Shown: positions 15,401-22,499 of the stretch, in pieces | How positions within the stretch are numbered: the stretch's first letter is position 1 | Layout of the letters: each line of letters begins with the position of its first letter | Assembly: GCF_032362555.1 (NCBI RefSeq) | Contig: NC_083508.1 | Span: 7,407,001 to 7,471,000, forward strand | Direction: 5' to 3' | Length of the DNA: 64,000 nt | Source: Amyelois transitella | Taxonomy: Eukaryota > Arthropoda > Insecta > Lepidoptera > Pyralidae | Notes under the pieces: model-generated | Database searches by the model: none | What the model saw: only the letters and a program-made list of their open reading frames with translations | What the model was told of the DNA's origin: nothing | Translations under genes and position numbers: made by a program

Positions 15401-18400
15401 CAAATGAACTAAAACAAAATAAATTACAAAATCATCAACATCTAATACGAGACAGAAAAATTGCCTTAGAAAATAGTATAAAATCACATAATTATAACAA
15501 ACAAAGATTTGATAAAAACAGAAAACATTGTGAATTAAAAGTGGGAGATACAGTTTATGTTGAAAACGGAAATAGATTAAACAGAAAAAAACTAGACGAA
15601 TTAAAAATTGGACCGTATCAAATTGTTGAAAAAATATCCAATTCAATTTACAAAGTAAACACGGGTCACAAAAAGTTACAGTCAAACCTTTTCCATATCA
15701 CAAAACTCATTCCAGTAGTAGCACTTTAAAGTGGGTTTGTTTTGTACTCTCAGCTCTTTTCGTCCGACTATTTCTTGGTGGAAACTGCCCTTAAAGCTCA
15801 AGTGGGGGGGGGGGGGGGGGGGGGGGAGATGTAAATGAAGTGTGACACTTCATTAAGTTTGAATTTGCCGCGTTATAACTTGCGTGTATCCGTATTGCGA
15901 GCTGGTTGTCAGATTGTCAGGTAGACAACAGGCTATGATAAAAAAGTAAGGTAATTTTCTTAAAATAAGAAAGAATTATATTTTATTAATTAATTAATAC
16001 GAACTGGTGAAACAATAGCTTTAAATGTTGTTTCTCTTTTCAGGTGAGTTTAGGGTTGATTATTGTTAAGGAATGTTTTGTAATAATGTAAAAACATTTT
16101 GTAAATGTAATAAATCTCTTTTCAGAGCAACTCAATTCTGGTTATAGTTTTACTGTTCACTATATTATCCAAGGATAACTATAAAACACATTATATATAT
16201 TTTTGATTTGTTAATCGACTTTAAAATTTAAAACCAATCTCGACGATGAATTTATTTTTAGTGTCGACGTAACTAACCAGCTTAAACATTCTAGAAAATT
16301 TGCCGCCGGCAACAAATAATGTGTCTTTTTATGCACCCCTCGACGCCCCCACTTGGTTGCAAACTCCAGAACTCCATCAATTTCCCTGACAAATTTACTC
16401 GACTCAGTAAAAAGTTTGCATCCGCGTAACGTAGGGCATTACACGGAGGAGCAATTTTTACTGGGCGTTTCCTTGCCTCTGTCACGAGGAATTCTACGAC
16501 ATAACATTTCAGTAGAAACCGCTAAATTAATAGCTTCAGCTTCTCAAGTTAATGAGTTGTACTTACAGCAAGTAAAAAATAAAAAGGTGATAATATAAAG
16601 TTAGTTACCGTGTTATTATTAATTATAAGTAGAGCGAATGATTATTTTAAGAAATCAATAAAAACATACAGGACACAATCACTCATAGAACCTAGCCTAC
16701 ATGTTAAATTTTAAATTTCTAGACAGCGACTTGAGCTTAACATTCATATGCCGTGTGGTTCCCGGCACTATTACAAAAAAGAATAGGACCACTCCATCTC
16801 TTTCCCATGGATGTCGTAAAAGGCGACTAAGGGATAGGCTTATAAACTTAGGATTCCTCTTTTAGGCGATGGGCTAGCAACCTGTCACTATTTGAATCTC
16901 GGTTCTATCATTAAGCCAAATAGCTGAACGTGGCCATTCAGTCTTTTCAAGACTGTTGGCTCTGTCTACCCCGCAAGGGATATAGACGTGATCATATGTA
17001 TGTATGTATGTATGTCAGTCAATCAATTGGTCATTGTTCATTTATTGGTATATTAAAAAGATTAAATTGTAGGCTCTCAATCTACAAGGATCTGTTTCGT
17101 TACATTATTAGGGGTCTGTCACAACCTATTCCGAACTACTAAACTCATTCTTTGAGATTTATGTATGTTGCTAAAGTACAATTTGTCCCTTGCTAAGTAA
17201 CTAACAAAACACGATTACTAGAAAAAATAACAAATTAGAAACCCCATTATGTGTACTTAAGAAACAATTTTGAAACACATTTTATCTATCTTATCCTTAA
17301 GTATTGACTGTAATATGAAAACAATCCAGGAAAATACAGACGGAGTCGAAGTTTATCCAATCAATGAGTACCTAGACAGTGAGTGGGTGGACTAATTATT
17401 CTGTAACAGGATACCTCGTACTTCTTGCCCTTGCCAGTTATTTATACGGCTGTATTATTTTTAACGAGCACTGAAACTTGTGATTTGAAGCAAACGTGAA
17501 CTTTTAATTAGAAAACGAGTTCACAGTTCATTAGTTTCGTTATAAGAAACGGGATACTTATTATTTTTATCAACTGTTTAGTTTGTTTGTTTGTTTGATA
17601 GCTCTTTAAGACTCTTCCTGTAAGCATAGTTAAAACATATTTGTAGGAAATATAACTCCCTAGTTTGTTTGTAGTGTTCATATACAATAGGTAGTTAAGA
17701 ACTTTCATTGTTTCATCGTCCAACAAACATGTGAAAATTTCCTTAATTCAATTATTTATTTATTTCAACCATACATCAGAATAACTAACCTTCTAAGGCG
17801 GCTTCCCTTTTCATCCATCCACTTCATACGGTTTATGTACATAGGACAGTAATTTTGGCTGCACTTTAGTTTCCACACATACATTTAAAATCATAAAAAT
17901 ACCAAAAACATTGCCTATCCCTAAGTTCACACAAGAAAAATTCGAAATGAAGATATTGTTAAAACTTTGACTATTTGGTTTTACAACGTCGTTTAAATAA
18001 ATTTACAGTCTAAGTTTGAAAATCCTAGGTATATAAATTCGGAAGGGCCACGGACAAACTTGGCAGATTTTCGTTATCTACCAGGAAATTTGGGTAGGTT
18101 ACAAAAGTTAATTCTGATTACTATACGTTATTTATTATAACTGAGGGAAGGTGTCATTTACAGAACACTAAGTCAGTTTTTTTAAAGTTTCCGAAGCAGT
18201 AGTTCCAGTAGGTTTTGCGTTTATTTCGTTACAAACAAAAATAAAAATCTTTTTTCATTTATATTATTTGAATGGAATAATTTATTTCGTTTCCAAGATT
18301 CACAATGTAGATTCCTATTGAATATAACCTAAAGTCAATACCGAATTCCGACAGTTTCAGAGTGCCGTTACACAGTTATGAGGACTGTAAACTTCGGCCT

Positions 18401-21400
18401 ATAGCCCATAAAATTCGCCCTGGTTACGCATAGTGTTACGCTGTCTTATCGGAGAGCGCCGGTTGCAATAAATTGCGTTTATCTATATCTGTCTACCCGA
18501 TGTGGCTTTTGTTGCAGTGTCAATGGTTGTATACTCCGTGGTATATTTACATGGTGACTGAGGGGGAATGCTACATAATTTTCCAATACCAGCTTTTTCT
18601 CTCGATTTTCATAGAATCGAATAATTTTCCACGGGGTCACATAGGGAATCTTGCCAAACTTCAAGAATATTATTAAGAGAGGGTTAAGTAAGACCTCTGA
18701 CTTTTTTAATTTATCGTCCAAAGCGCATATATAATGTACCTTGTGGAATTCGACATAAAACCATAACCCAATACCATCACTATATATGTATATGTGGTGT
18801 ATGCGAATCAATTTGTATTTATCAATATAGAAACTGCCCTTTTAGTTCAGAAGTATTTTTAATAAATGGCGGATAGTTCCTGCAATTAATTTGCGGCCGA
18901 ATGGAAAAAATGCCAGCTAAATTGGAACGCTTTGACTAGCGCAGTAGTCGTTCACTCTATACTCGTAATAGGACTATGGGCTTTAGAAATTACTCTTATT
19001 AATGCCATACACTAGTAAAAACTAATATTTAATATTATTTATCATTAGAAAAGTGTGTTTGTTTGTCACTGAAAAATTCACTCACTCTTACGAAGTAACG
19101 TACGGTACGGTACAATTCATCTTAGAAAATAGTATGTAGGTGTTTAAAATTGCAGTGTGTCAATAACTATCTCAATGCTCATTATCATAAATATCGAAAT
19201 AAAAAAGATAAAGTTCTTACATACATAAATATAATAATCACGTCTATATCTCCGAGCCAGTCTGGAAATTACTGAAAGGCAGCTGTAGGGCCTAATGTTG
19301 CACAGCACATCACCTACAAGAATAATCTCAAGTCTATTAGCCTCTCCTTTAGTTGCATGTTACGTCATCTACGGGAAAGATATGGACCAGCCCTATTCTA
19401 AAGTGCCGAGAACCAACGGGTACATTTCCTTTGTTACAGATGTATCAAATACACCTACCATGATATATATAAACTTACTTGTTTGATAGAAACTTCTTCT
19501 TGTCCATAAGTTTCTGCTACGACAAAGTCTAGAGAATGTCCCATTGGCCCCAATAGATTTTCATTTACCTCGTCGACTGCCATTGATATAGCACCTGTTG
19601 GGAAATACAATTTTTCAATAACTTAAACCACCCAAATACAAATATGGTACCGTCTACGCCTAGTTATGTTAGAGATGTTATTTTACAGAAAAAAAAATAC
19701 TAATTTGCACATTCTAAAAGATAAATCTGACCAGGCATTTTGGTATCTTTATTCCTAATTAATATTACAAATGCGACAGTTTGCTTATGTCCGCTTCGAA
19801 GTTAAACCACTAAACCAAACTTCATGAAATGCACACATATCGTGAAAAGTAACAGATAATGACATAGGTCACTTTTAGACGAAAGCTTCAAAATATTTAT
19901 TCCTAACGTATGGTCCAAGCTGGGATAAGTTTTTACTTCTGGATGGTGGTCACAGGCAGGTGGTCCTGGGCTCCCCAAGGAGGACGCTACGGGACGTACG
20001 CCGAGGGGATGATCAAAGTACCTACTTATAAATTTGTTCATTAGGTATGTTTACATATTAAGTAGATCAGAAGCATACGTCTTAAGCAATTTTATAAGTT
20101 CAATCAAGTAATGTTATAAAATTTTGGAATGATATTCAGCTAAATGAAGTGATAGTAATATTTTGAAAGCGTGCCAACAGCAACCAACAACAATTAATTG
20201 CAGTGGTCCAGATTGATCTGGCAGTTGAGACAAACTATTTTATGCAATGTTGCAGAACAAATGCATACGTTTAGATTATTAATTAGATAGAAATATGCCG
20301 TGTGGTTCCCGGCACCAATAAAAAAAAGAGTAGGACCACTCCATCTCGTTCCCATGGATGTCGTAAGGCGACTAAGGGATAGGCTTATAAACTTGGGATT
20401 CTTCTTTTAGGCGATGGGCTAGCAACCCGTCACTATTTGAATCTCAATTCTATCATTAAGCCAAACAGCTGAACATGGCCTATCAGTATTTTCAAGACTG
20501 TTGGCTCTGTCTACCCCGTAAGGGATAAAGACGTGATCATATGTATATATGTAAATATAATATATTTAAGAGAAATAGGAATATGGTAGATATGGATAGT
20601 TTAGAATTGTCAGTGCCTAGATAGTATTTGAAATATACTTAACTACATTTACATACCTACATCTTGTAATATCATTTTAAGAGTTAAATGTTCCATGGAA
20701 ATATTAGTATTATATGCCTTTTTGAAAAAATTATAAAATATAGGTAAGTATTCGGGTAAGTATTTTGAAAGTAGATTTATTGGTGTGATCGTTTGTAACA
20801 AAGCTAAGCAATTTAATATTGTAACTACCTGTAATTATCTACGTATCCGTTGTATGTTTAAAAGTGCATTACATACATACATAAACTCACGCCTCTTTCC
20901 CGGAGGGGTAGGCAGAGACTACCTCTTTCCACTTGCCACGATCCCTGCATACTTCCTTTGCTTCATCCACATTCATAACTCTCTTCATGCAAGCTCGGCG
21001 GTTTCGGGCACTTTTGACCTGACCCTTCACCAGGACGTCCTTAATTTGATCAAGATATGTTCGTCTAGGTCTTCCCACCCCGACCTTTCCCTCCACACTC
21101 TCCTTGTATATCTGCTTAGTCAACCTGTTTTCATTCATCCTCTCCACATGACCGAACCATCTCAACATACCCTTTTCTATTCCTGTAACTACATCTTCTT
21201 TCACATCACAACATTCCCTTATCACGCTGTTCCTTATCCGGTCACTCAATTTCACACCCAACATACTCCTTAACGCTCTCATTTCCACTGCATTTATTCT
21301 GCTTTCGTGCTTCTTTTGCCATACCCAACTTTCACTCCCATACATTAATGTCGGGACCAACACGCCCCTGTGCACAGCCAGTCGAGCCTTTTTGGATAGT

Positions 21401-22348
21401 TTCTGACTGCTCATAAAGGCATGCAAAGCTCCATTCACCATGTTCCCCGCGTTCACTCTCCTTTCAATATCACTATCACACTTGCCATCTGATGTAAACT
21501 TTGATCCTAGATATACAAACTCTTTCACTTGCTCAACTTTTTCTCCTCCAATCAAAATATTACATACTGTCATTTCTTTCTCCATTTCAAAGACCAGAGA
21601 CCAGTGTTTTAGTTTTACTTACGTTCACTTTCATTCCTTTCTCTTTTAAAGCTTCATGCATACAGTTTACCATCTCCTGTAACTCCTCCGCTGATGACGC
21701 CAGTATAACCTGATCGTCGGCATAGAGCAGACATTTGACGAGTAATTCATTCATCCTTAATCCACTTTCAGACTCTTTCAAACCTGTCAAACAACTATCC
21801 ATAAATAGGTTGAACAGCCACGGTGACGCAACACATCCCTGCCTAACACCTTTCTCAATCTTAAACCACTCAGTGTGCGCTCCGTTTATCCTGACACAAG
21901 CACTCGAATCCTCATATAAGGATTTCAGTGCTCGTATCAAGAGACTGCTCACCCCATGCATAGAAAGTGCTGACCACAATTCATTCCTCTCAACTCTGTC
22001 ATAGGCCTTTTCCAAATCCACGAATGTGCAATAGACTTTTTGACTCTTGGCCAAAAACTTTTCGGCTATGCACCGCAAAGAAAAGACCTGATCAGTACAT
22101 CCCATTCCCTTTCGAAATCCCGCTTGTAAAAGTGCATTTATTGTTTCAAATTTATTTGTGTTGTTCCAGACAGCAGTTATACTAACTACTTTTTTTATAC
22201 ACGTACCAGATATAACTCTTCCAGGTCTTGAGTAGCTGTAGTCACCAGGTCGCCGTTGTGATCCAGTGAGATATCCCAATGTAAACTTTTCACCTTGTGA
22301 AGTATTGAGTGCTAGTAGGAACAAACATAAACACCAACGCCACTGCAA
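286..22348 (-). CDS. Gyc32E: Receptor guanylyl cyclase, Gyc32E type (5' 11 exons; continues beyond left edge)
   Basis: Membrane receptor that converts GTP to cGMP on ligand binding. Eleven exons on the minus strand, running from 22348 down to 286, splice in consistent phase to 516 codons. In order they encode a hydrophobic signal peptide (MQWRWCLCLFLLALNTSQG), an ANF-receptor-type ligand-binding domain, a membrane-proximal Cys pair (PPCGF..GEKC), a transmembrane segment (GGTLVLLALAALALY), and the juxtamembrane YEQELDSLLWKIDF typical of this family. GPQETCVHEGRMAAAFNLPM plus the following YYC is the conserved disulfide region. N-glycosylation sequons are seen (NVT, NFT, NFS, NNT, NYT). The kinase-homology and cyclase domains must lie left of base 1, so the gene is cut by the window edge. 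The first two introns are swollen by retroelements. Assignment to Gyc32E rather than Gyc76C rests on my memory of family sequence, especially LTGSQRRPGD and DVEQYD. Confidence 0.88.
500..748 (-). repeat. SINE-like short element, copy A
   Basis: A roughly 250-base copy, minus strand, of the repeat that begins GCCGTGTGGTTCCCGGCACC and contains TTCCCATGGATGTCGTAA and GGCGATGGGCTTGCAACCTG. It ends near the TCTGTCTACCCC and GACGTGA block. A second scrap of the same 3' end lies at 943-985. It resembles lepidopteran SINEs of the Metulj type from memory, not from a search. Confidence 0.7.
990..3169. other. Gyc32E intron between exons 10 and 11: no further gene seen
   Basis: AT-rich intron. A decayed SINE-like scrap lies at 3003-3066 (minus). 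A GC-rich patch at 2600-2690 has no family match or splice structure that I can support. The remaining open frames lack any recognisable motif. Confidence 0.5.
3170..3260 (-). CDS. Gyc32E: Gyc32E exon 10: membrane-proximal Cys pair
   Basis: A 91-base exon found because the phases of exons 9 and 11 demanded a length of 3n+1. It encodes EVRFLRELKWPGGRIPASEP followed by PCGFRGEKCV, the WPGG..PPCGF..GEKC stretch that precedes the membrane in this family. Acceptor TTATTAG before 3260 and consensus donor GTAAGT at 3169. Confidence 0.88.
4352..4469 (-). CDS. Gyc32E: Gyc32E exon 9
   Basis: Encodes YWVHMDENGDAEGNYTLLSI and DPTQPPGLYPLAVLHKSAP. DENGDAEGNYT is the conserved end of the ligand-binding fold. 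Acceptor TGCAG and donor GTAAAG, leaving phase 0. Confidence 0.9.
4852..4997 (-). CDS. Gyc32E: Gyc32E exon 8
   Basis: Encodes IPVEAAWLHDAVWVYARALA through AAYMRNNTYRSVMG. The acceptor is TCAG. The only donor that keeps phase 2 with exon 9 is the weak GTTCGG at 4851, giving SVMG-YWVHMDENGD, which agrees with relatives. The right edge of the intron is therefore less certain than elsewhere. Confidence 0.8.
6072..6316 (-). CDS. Gyc32E: Gyc32E exon 7
   Basis: Encodes EYMAIGVDVEQYDSEEAVRY through NFSNPLHAFGGGKV. The acceptor is AACAG and the donor is a consensus GTAAGT. It leaves phase 0 and joins directly to the IPVEAAWLHDAV exon. Confidence 0.9.
6884..6929. repeat. Perfect 22-bp inverted repeat
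   Basis: Two arms of 22 bases (6884-6905 and 6908-6929), perfectly complementary, are separated by only GA. Each arm contains TGTGCAAATGTAAG or its complement. The structure lies in the intron between Gyc32E exons 6 and 7, directly next to a TIR-bounded segment. It could be a degenerate foldback transposon end or a transcribed hairpin. Confidence 0.75.
6930..7086. mobile_element. Putative MITE with 12-bp terminal inverted repeats
   Basis: The segment begins ATGGGCAAAACT (6930-6941) and ends with the exact reverse complement AGTTTTGCCCAT (7075-7086). It is 157 bases with no coding potential and holds a small internal palindrome (AAGACCA/TGGTCTT). Size and termini suit a non-autonomous DNA transposon. 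No clear target duplication is visible. Confidence 0.5.
7763..7840 (-). CDS. Gyc32E: Gyc32E exon 6
   Basis: A 78-base exon encoding YVSVGYYHDHIGLMLALDSM and QLLDSG. Acceptor TTCAG and donor GTAATA, phase 1 to phase 1. It is too short to stand out as an open frame and was found by family match and phase. Confidence 0.88.
8143..8344 (-). CDS. Gyc32E: Gyc32E exon 5
   Basis: Encodes IAVVYLKAPNHDYSRLALAI and runs through FIDIVRETYKDTR. It has the NFT sequon in TRENFTRNPF. Acceptor TCCAG and donor GTAATT, leaving phase 1; joined to exon 6 it reads KDTR-I-YVSVGYY. Confidence 0.88.
8538..8660 (-). CDS. Gyc32E: Gyc32E exon 4
   Basis: Encodes YCRDVASSNKRVYATFARTR followed by PSDIDISRSVVAVLTHFNFMH. 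The FARTRPSD string is a hallmark of receptor guanylyl cyclase ectodomains. Acceptor TGCAG and donor GTAAAC, phase 0 at both ends. Confidence 0.92.
9075..9182 (-). CDS. Gyc32E: Gyc32E exon 3: conserved GPQETC segment
   Basis: Encodes VAALWAANVTAFIGPQETC followed by VHEGRMAAAFNLPMVSY, the most conserved piece of the ANF-receptor domain, with one half of its disulfide pair. Acceptor ACAG and donor GTAAGT, phase 0 at both ends. About 10.3 kb of intron, including a whole Gypsy element, separates it from exon 2. Confidence 0.92.
9407..9635 (+). mobile_element. Helitron-like non-autonomous fragment
   Basis: Begins TCTATACTTATATTATAAAG and ends GACGAAGTCGCGGGCACAGCTAG followed by T, with GC-rich inverted bases before the CTAG terminus, as in Helitrons (TC start, CTRR end). 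The interior line CATTTATCGAGGAAGGG is one I associate with abundant lepidopteran elements. No RepHel coding is present. Confidence 0.5.
9982..10071 (-). mobile_element. 90-bp LINE 3'-end insertion with 11-bp target duplication
   Basis: Minus-strand 3' tail of the same LINE family as the copies at 20871 and 30762, starting in the TATG repeat tail and including CCTCTTTCCCGGAGGGGTAG. It is flanked by perfect GTGTAATACCT copies at 9971-9981 and 10072-10082. About 30 internal bases present in the longer copies are missing. Confidence 0.8.
10083..11073. other. Gyc32E intron, nothing recognised
   Basis: AT-rich intron between the small LINE insertion and the Gypsy element. Short open frames here show no motif. 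Confidence 0.5.
11074..11434 (+). repeat. 5' LTR of the Gypsy element
   Basis: Begins TGTAAATG and ends AAAACACA. A 9-bp inverted repeat (AATGAAGTG/CACTTCATT) lies at its start, and an AATAAA at about 11355. The same 361 bases recur at 15830-16190. Confidence 0.9.
11473..15729 (+). CDS. Gag-Pol polyprotein, Ty3/Gypsy
   Basis: Single uninterrupted 1418-codon frame. In order: a Gag-like region (about 1-320); a zinc knuckle of C-x2-C-x9-H-x4-C form (C327, C330, H340, C345); a retropepsin DSG at 399-401; reverse transcriptase with LCIDFRDLN and the YIDD catalytic box at 752-755; and RNase H starting at IYTDAS (D901). Integrase follows with its HHCC zinc finger (H1089 or H1091 through C1124 and C1127) and a DD35E triad D1157, D1215, E1251. 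All catalytic residues that I can check are present, and there is no frameshift between gag and pol. There is no envelope protein. It copies the element through RNA and integrates it. Clade within Ty3/Gypsy is not assigned. Confidence 0.95.
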   Translation: MEKLKFEFMVRASEDVKTNIICVTTITDLDGRIFAFPDKLQPVKLHDAIVQTPIFQKVKATLQKRHDKRQVWISINPEMKAVYCDEDGNKQFMGYLLEEKETSPTSTAGISEEYLARIMESLAEMKKESPKPNFNVGKMAEKFVIEKFSSKITNVSQWMTIFEAECARVGIEEDVNKIEIFRLFLEDSCKDWYSSMLIKHTINSEWAMWKQNFGETFADKSWSPIRYAMLFKYRQGSLLEYALKKEKLLVEINKSIDKQTLIDLIATGLPNFIADKIDRKNLKETQDLFYNIRSLEHMVNKKTFDKKIVAPESKIKEKNVRSVGSPCKICEKENKGIRYHSESQCWFKIKNNDRPIRSVNNSELETELNEIKQKKLVVPPLIKIKILINDTLETSGIYDSGSNISLINSRLLSLKKIPTHNKTAGLKTINGVQKSIGMVTLKLKIFDIENHVDIFVIDEQNFDYDFLVGLDCIQKFNLTQNENLEILQNIYNNNKKDYIKDTEEQPIITKPIPVRSGSEIAIGTNKKEKQVHEYEINFNENIMIEKFDITVNHLDQQKRSEIDLLICKYNSVFAKDKYDIGTVNDYEAHIDLLIDKYCSKRPYRCSIEDMKEIEHQISKLLENNLIEESYSPFAAPVTLAFKKEEGRRSRLCIDFRDLNKIVVPQSQPFPLIEDLMVKTRKCKFFSTLDINSAFWSIPLKIEDRKKTAFVTQNAHYQWTCLPFGLKTSPAIFQRILSSIIRKHKLSDFTVNYIDDILVFSETFDKHVEHLSLLLEAILKEGFKLKFTKCNFAQDSVKYLGHIIKNNTVTPLKDNLIAIKEFPTPKTQKNVRQFLGKINFYGKYVPNMSIILDPLHNLLRKGEKFVWSQRCQESFDSIKQLLCSKPILAIFDPDLPINIYTDASIQGIAAILKQIQPNGDEKPCAYFSKKLNDSQKKKKAIYLECLAIKEAVKYWQHWLIGKTFTVFSDHKPLEKMNIKARTDEELGDLTFYLSQFNFKIIYSPGKYNIEADTLSRNPVLQPYDNEENILKVVNFIQIEDIQQDQNENEDIKQNINKHIYKNNIYYKKIGKHEKIVLTEEFSKHIIKKVHYHYCHIGRKQVESKIKPFYQAKHLLDNIKKICENCDVCIKNKSRGAYKFGLMSHLGPATYPFEIVSIDTVGGFGGARSTKTYLHLLVDHFTRYAYILTSKTQSANDFIKLVQKVTPDYKIDLILSDQYPGINSKEFKYFLEKEGIPIVFTAVNAPFSNGLNERLNQTLVNKIRCKINERKDKIAWTTIAHECTEKYNETEHSITGFSPKYLLQGQNVDIVPNELKQNKLQNHQHLIRDRKIALENSIKSHNYNKQRFDKNRKHCELKVGDTVYVENGNRLNRKKLDELKIGPYQIVEKISNSIYKVNTGHKKLQSNLFHITKLIPVVAL
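15804..15829 (+). repeat. 23-G homopolymer at the polypurine-tract position
   Basis: A run of 23 G (15804-15826) followed by AGA lies immediately before the 3' LTR, where the plus-strand primer (polypurine tract) is expected. The length is exceptional and may be a slippage-prone or sequencing-uncertain tract. Confidence 0.8.
15830..16190 (+). repeat. 3' LTR of the Gypsy element
   Basis: Identical by eye to 11074-11434 over 361 bases. Flanked on the right by TTATATAT. Confidence 0.9.
16750..17014 (+). repeat. SINE-like short element, copy B
   Basis: Full copy of about 265 bases, from GCCGTGTGGTTCCCGGCACT to a tail of repeated TATG. It contains TTTCCCATGGATGTCGTAAA, GGCGATGGGCTAGCAACCTG and GCTCTGTCTACCCCGCAAGG. 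This is the best reference copy of the family in the window. Confidence 0.85.
17015..19212. other. Gyc32E intron, no gene seen
   Basis: AT-rich intron. A stretch near 18210-18260 (TTTATTTCGTTACAAACAAA) resembles degenerate transposon ends also seen near 36940. No coding exon is supported. Confidence 0.45.
19213..19420 (-). repeat. Decayed SINE-like element
   Basis: Reads on the minus strand as a diverged copy of the short repeat: a CCCGTTGGTTCTCGGCAC head near 19420 and a GATATAGACGTGAT tail near 19240. It ends about 60 bases from Gyc32E exon 2. Confidence 0.5.
19479..19594 (-). CDS. Gyc32E: Gyc32E exon 2
   Basis: Encodes AISMAVDEVNENLLGPMGHS and DFVVAETYGQEEVSIKQ. The acceptor is AACAG before 19594 and the donor GTAAGT after 19479. 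It enters in phase 1 and leaves in phase 0. It forms the first strand-helix unit of the ligand-binding fold. Confidence 0.9.
20297..20552 (+). repeat. SINE-like short element, copy C
   Basis: Near full-length copy beginning GCCGTGTGGTTCCCGGCACC and ending in an ATATGTATATATG tail; very similar to copy B. Confidence 0.85.
20859..20870. repeat. Left target-site duplication of LINE copy 1
   Basis: TAAAAGTGCATT, repeated exactly at 22127-22138. Confidence 0.85.
20871..22126 (-). mobile_element. 5'-truncated endonuclease/RT-type LINE, copy 1
   Basis: Minus-strand, 1256 bases, flanked by 12-bp duplications. It encodes the C-terminal half of a reverse transcriptase starting at QAGFRKGMGCTDQVF, with VDLEKAYDRVE, the catalytic LLYADDQVILAS, and the C-terminal WQKKHESRINAVEMR and LRWFGHVERM region, ending in AYPSGKEA. 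The frame is broken between about 21585 and 21600, where KTLVSGL stops and the downstream part continues in another frame. The sequence is nearly identical to the longer copy at 30762. The right boundary lies 80 bases inside intron 1 of Gyc32E. Confidence 0.92.
22127..22138. repeat. Right target-site duplication of LINE copy 1
   Basis: TAAAAGTGCATT, exact match to 20859-20870. Its position dates the truncation point of the LINE to the codon for the Q of QAGFRKG. Confidence 0.85.
22207..22348 (-). CDS. Gyc32E: Gyc32E exon 1: signal peptide and start of ectodomain
   Basis: Starts at ATG 22348 and encodes a signal peptide, then FTLGYLTGSQRRPGDY and RPGRVISG. The donor is GTACGT at 22206, leaving phase 1. 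Joined to exon 2 it reads VISG-AISMAVDEVN, which matches the family. An open frame runs on past the donor into the LINE inserted 80 bases downstream; that extension is an artefact. Confidence 0.88.
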
Positions 22349-22420
22349 AAATAAAAATTACTTAGGTACCTACTTTTCTTATCTTTAAAAACATACTTAA
22401 AAATAAGGATTAAGATTTCA

Positions 22421-22488
22421 CTCACAGTTTCGATGTACTCTGATATACATATAGTAAGTAGGTATACAAAATTCATCGAAACTGTGAG
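22421..22488. repeat. Foldback: 15-bp perfect arms, 38-base loop
   Basis: CTCACAGTTTCGATG at 22421-22435 is the exact reverse complement of 22474-22488. It lies just upstream of the Gyc32E start codon (about 75-140 bases), so it could fall in its 5' leader or promoter. Confidence 0.65.
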
Positions 22489-22499
22489 TCCACTTATCA

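Larger units (their letters stand above)
11074..16190 (+). mobile_element. Complete Ty3/Gypsy LTR retrotransposon
   Basis: 5117 bases: 5' LTR, one long Gag-Pol frame, an exceptional G tract and a 3' LTR. The two 361-base LTRs look identical on reading, so insertion is recent. The element lies in the same orientation as the window, opposite to the host gene, inside the large intron between Gyc32E exons 2 and 3. No env frame follows pol. The target duplication is unclear: only TTA matches on both sides if the LTR is taken as TG..CA. No obvious tRNA primer-binding match follows the 5' LTR. Confidence 0.93.

Noticed and set aside
15804..15826. G run as a telomere-like or satellite array
   Set aside because: It is a pure homopolymer at the polypurine position of an LTR element, not a repeat unit array.
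16995..17014. CRISPR-like or regulatory TATG array
   Set aside because: Short TATG repeats occur at the tail of every LINE and SINE-like copy in the window; no spacers exist.
21587..22348. A single 253-residue protein with signal peptide and reverse transcriptase
   Set aside because: It is Gyc32E exon 1 read through a donor site into intron and LINE copy 1; the GTACGT donor and phase-matched exon 2 show the real gene.
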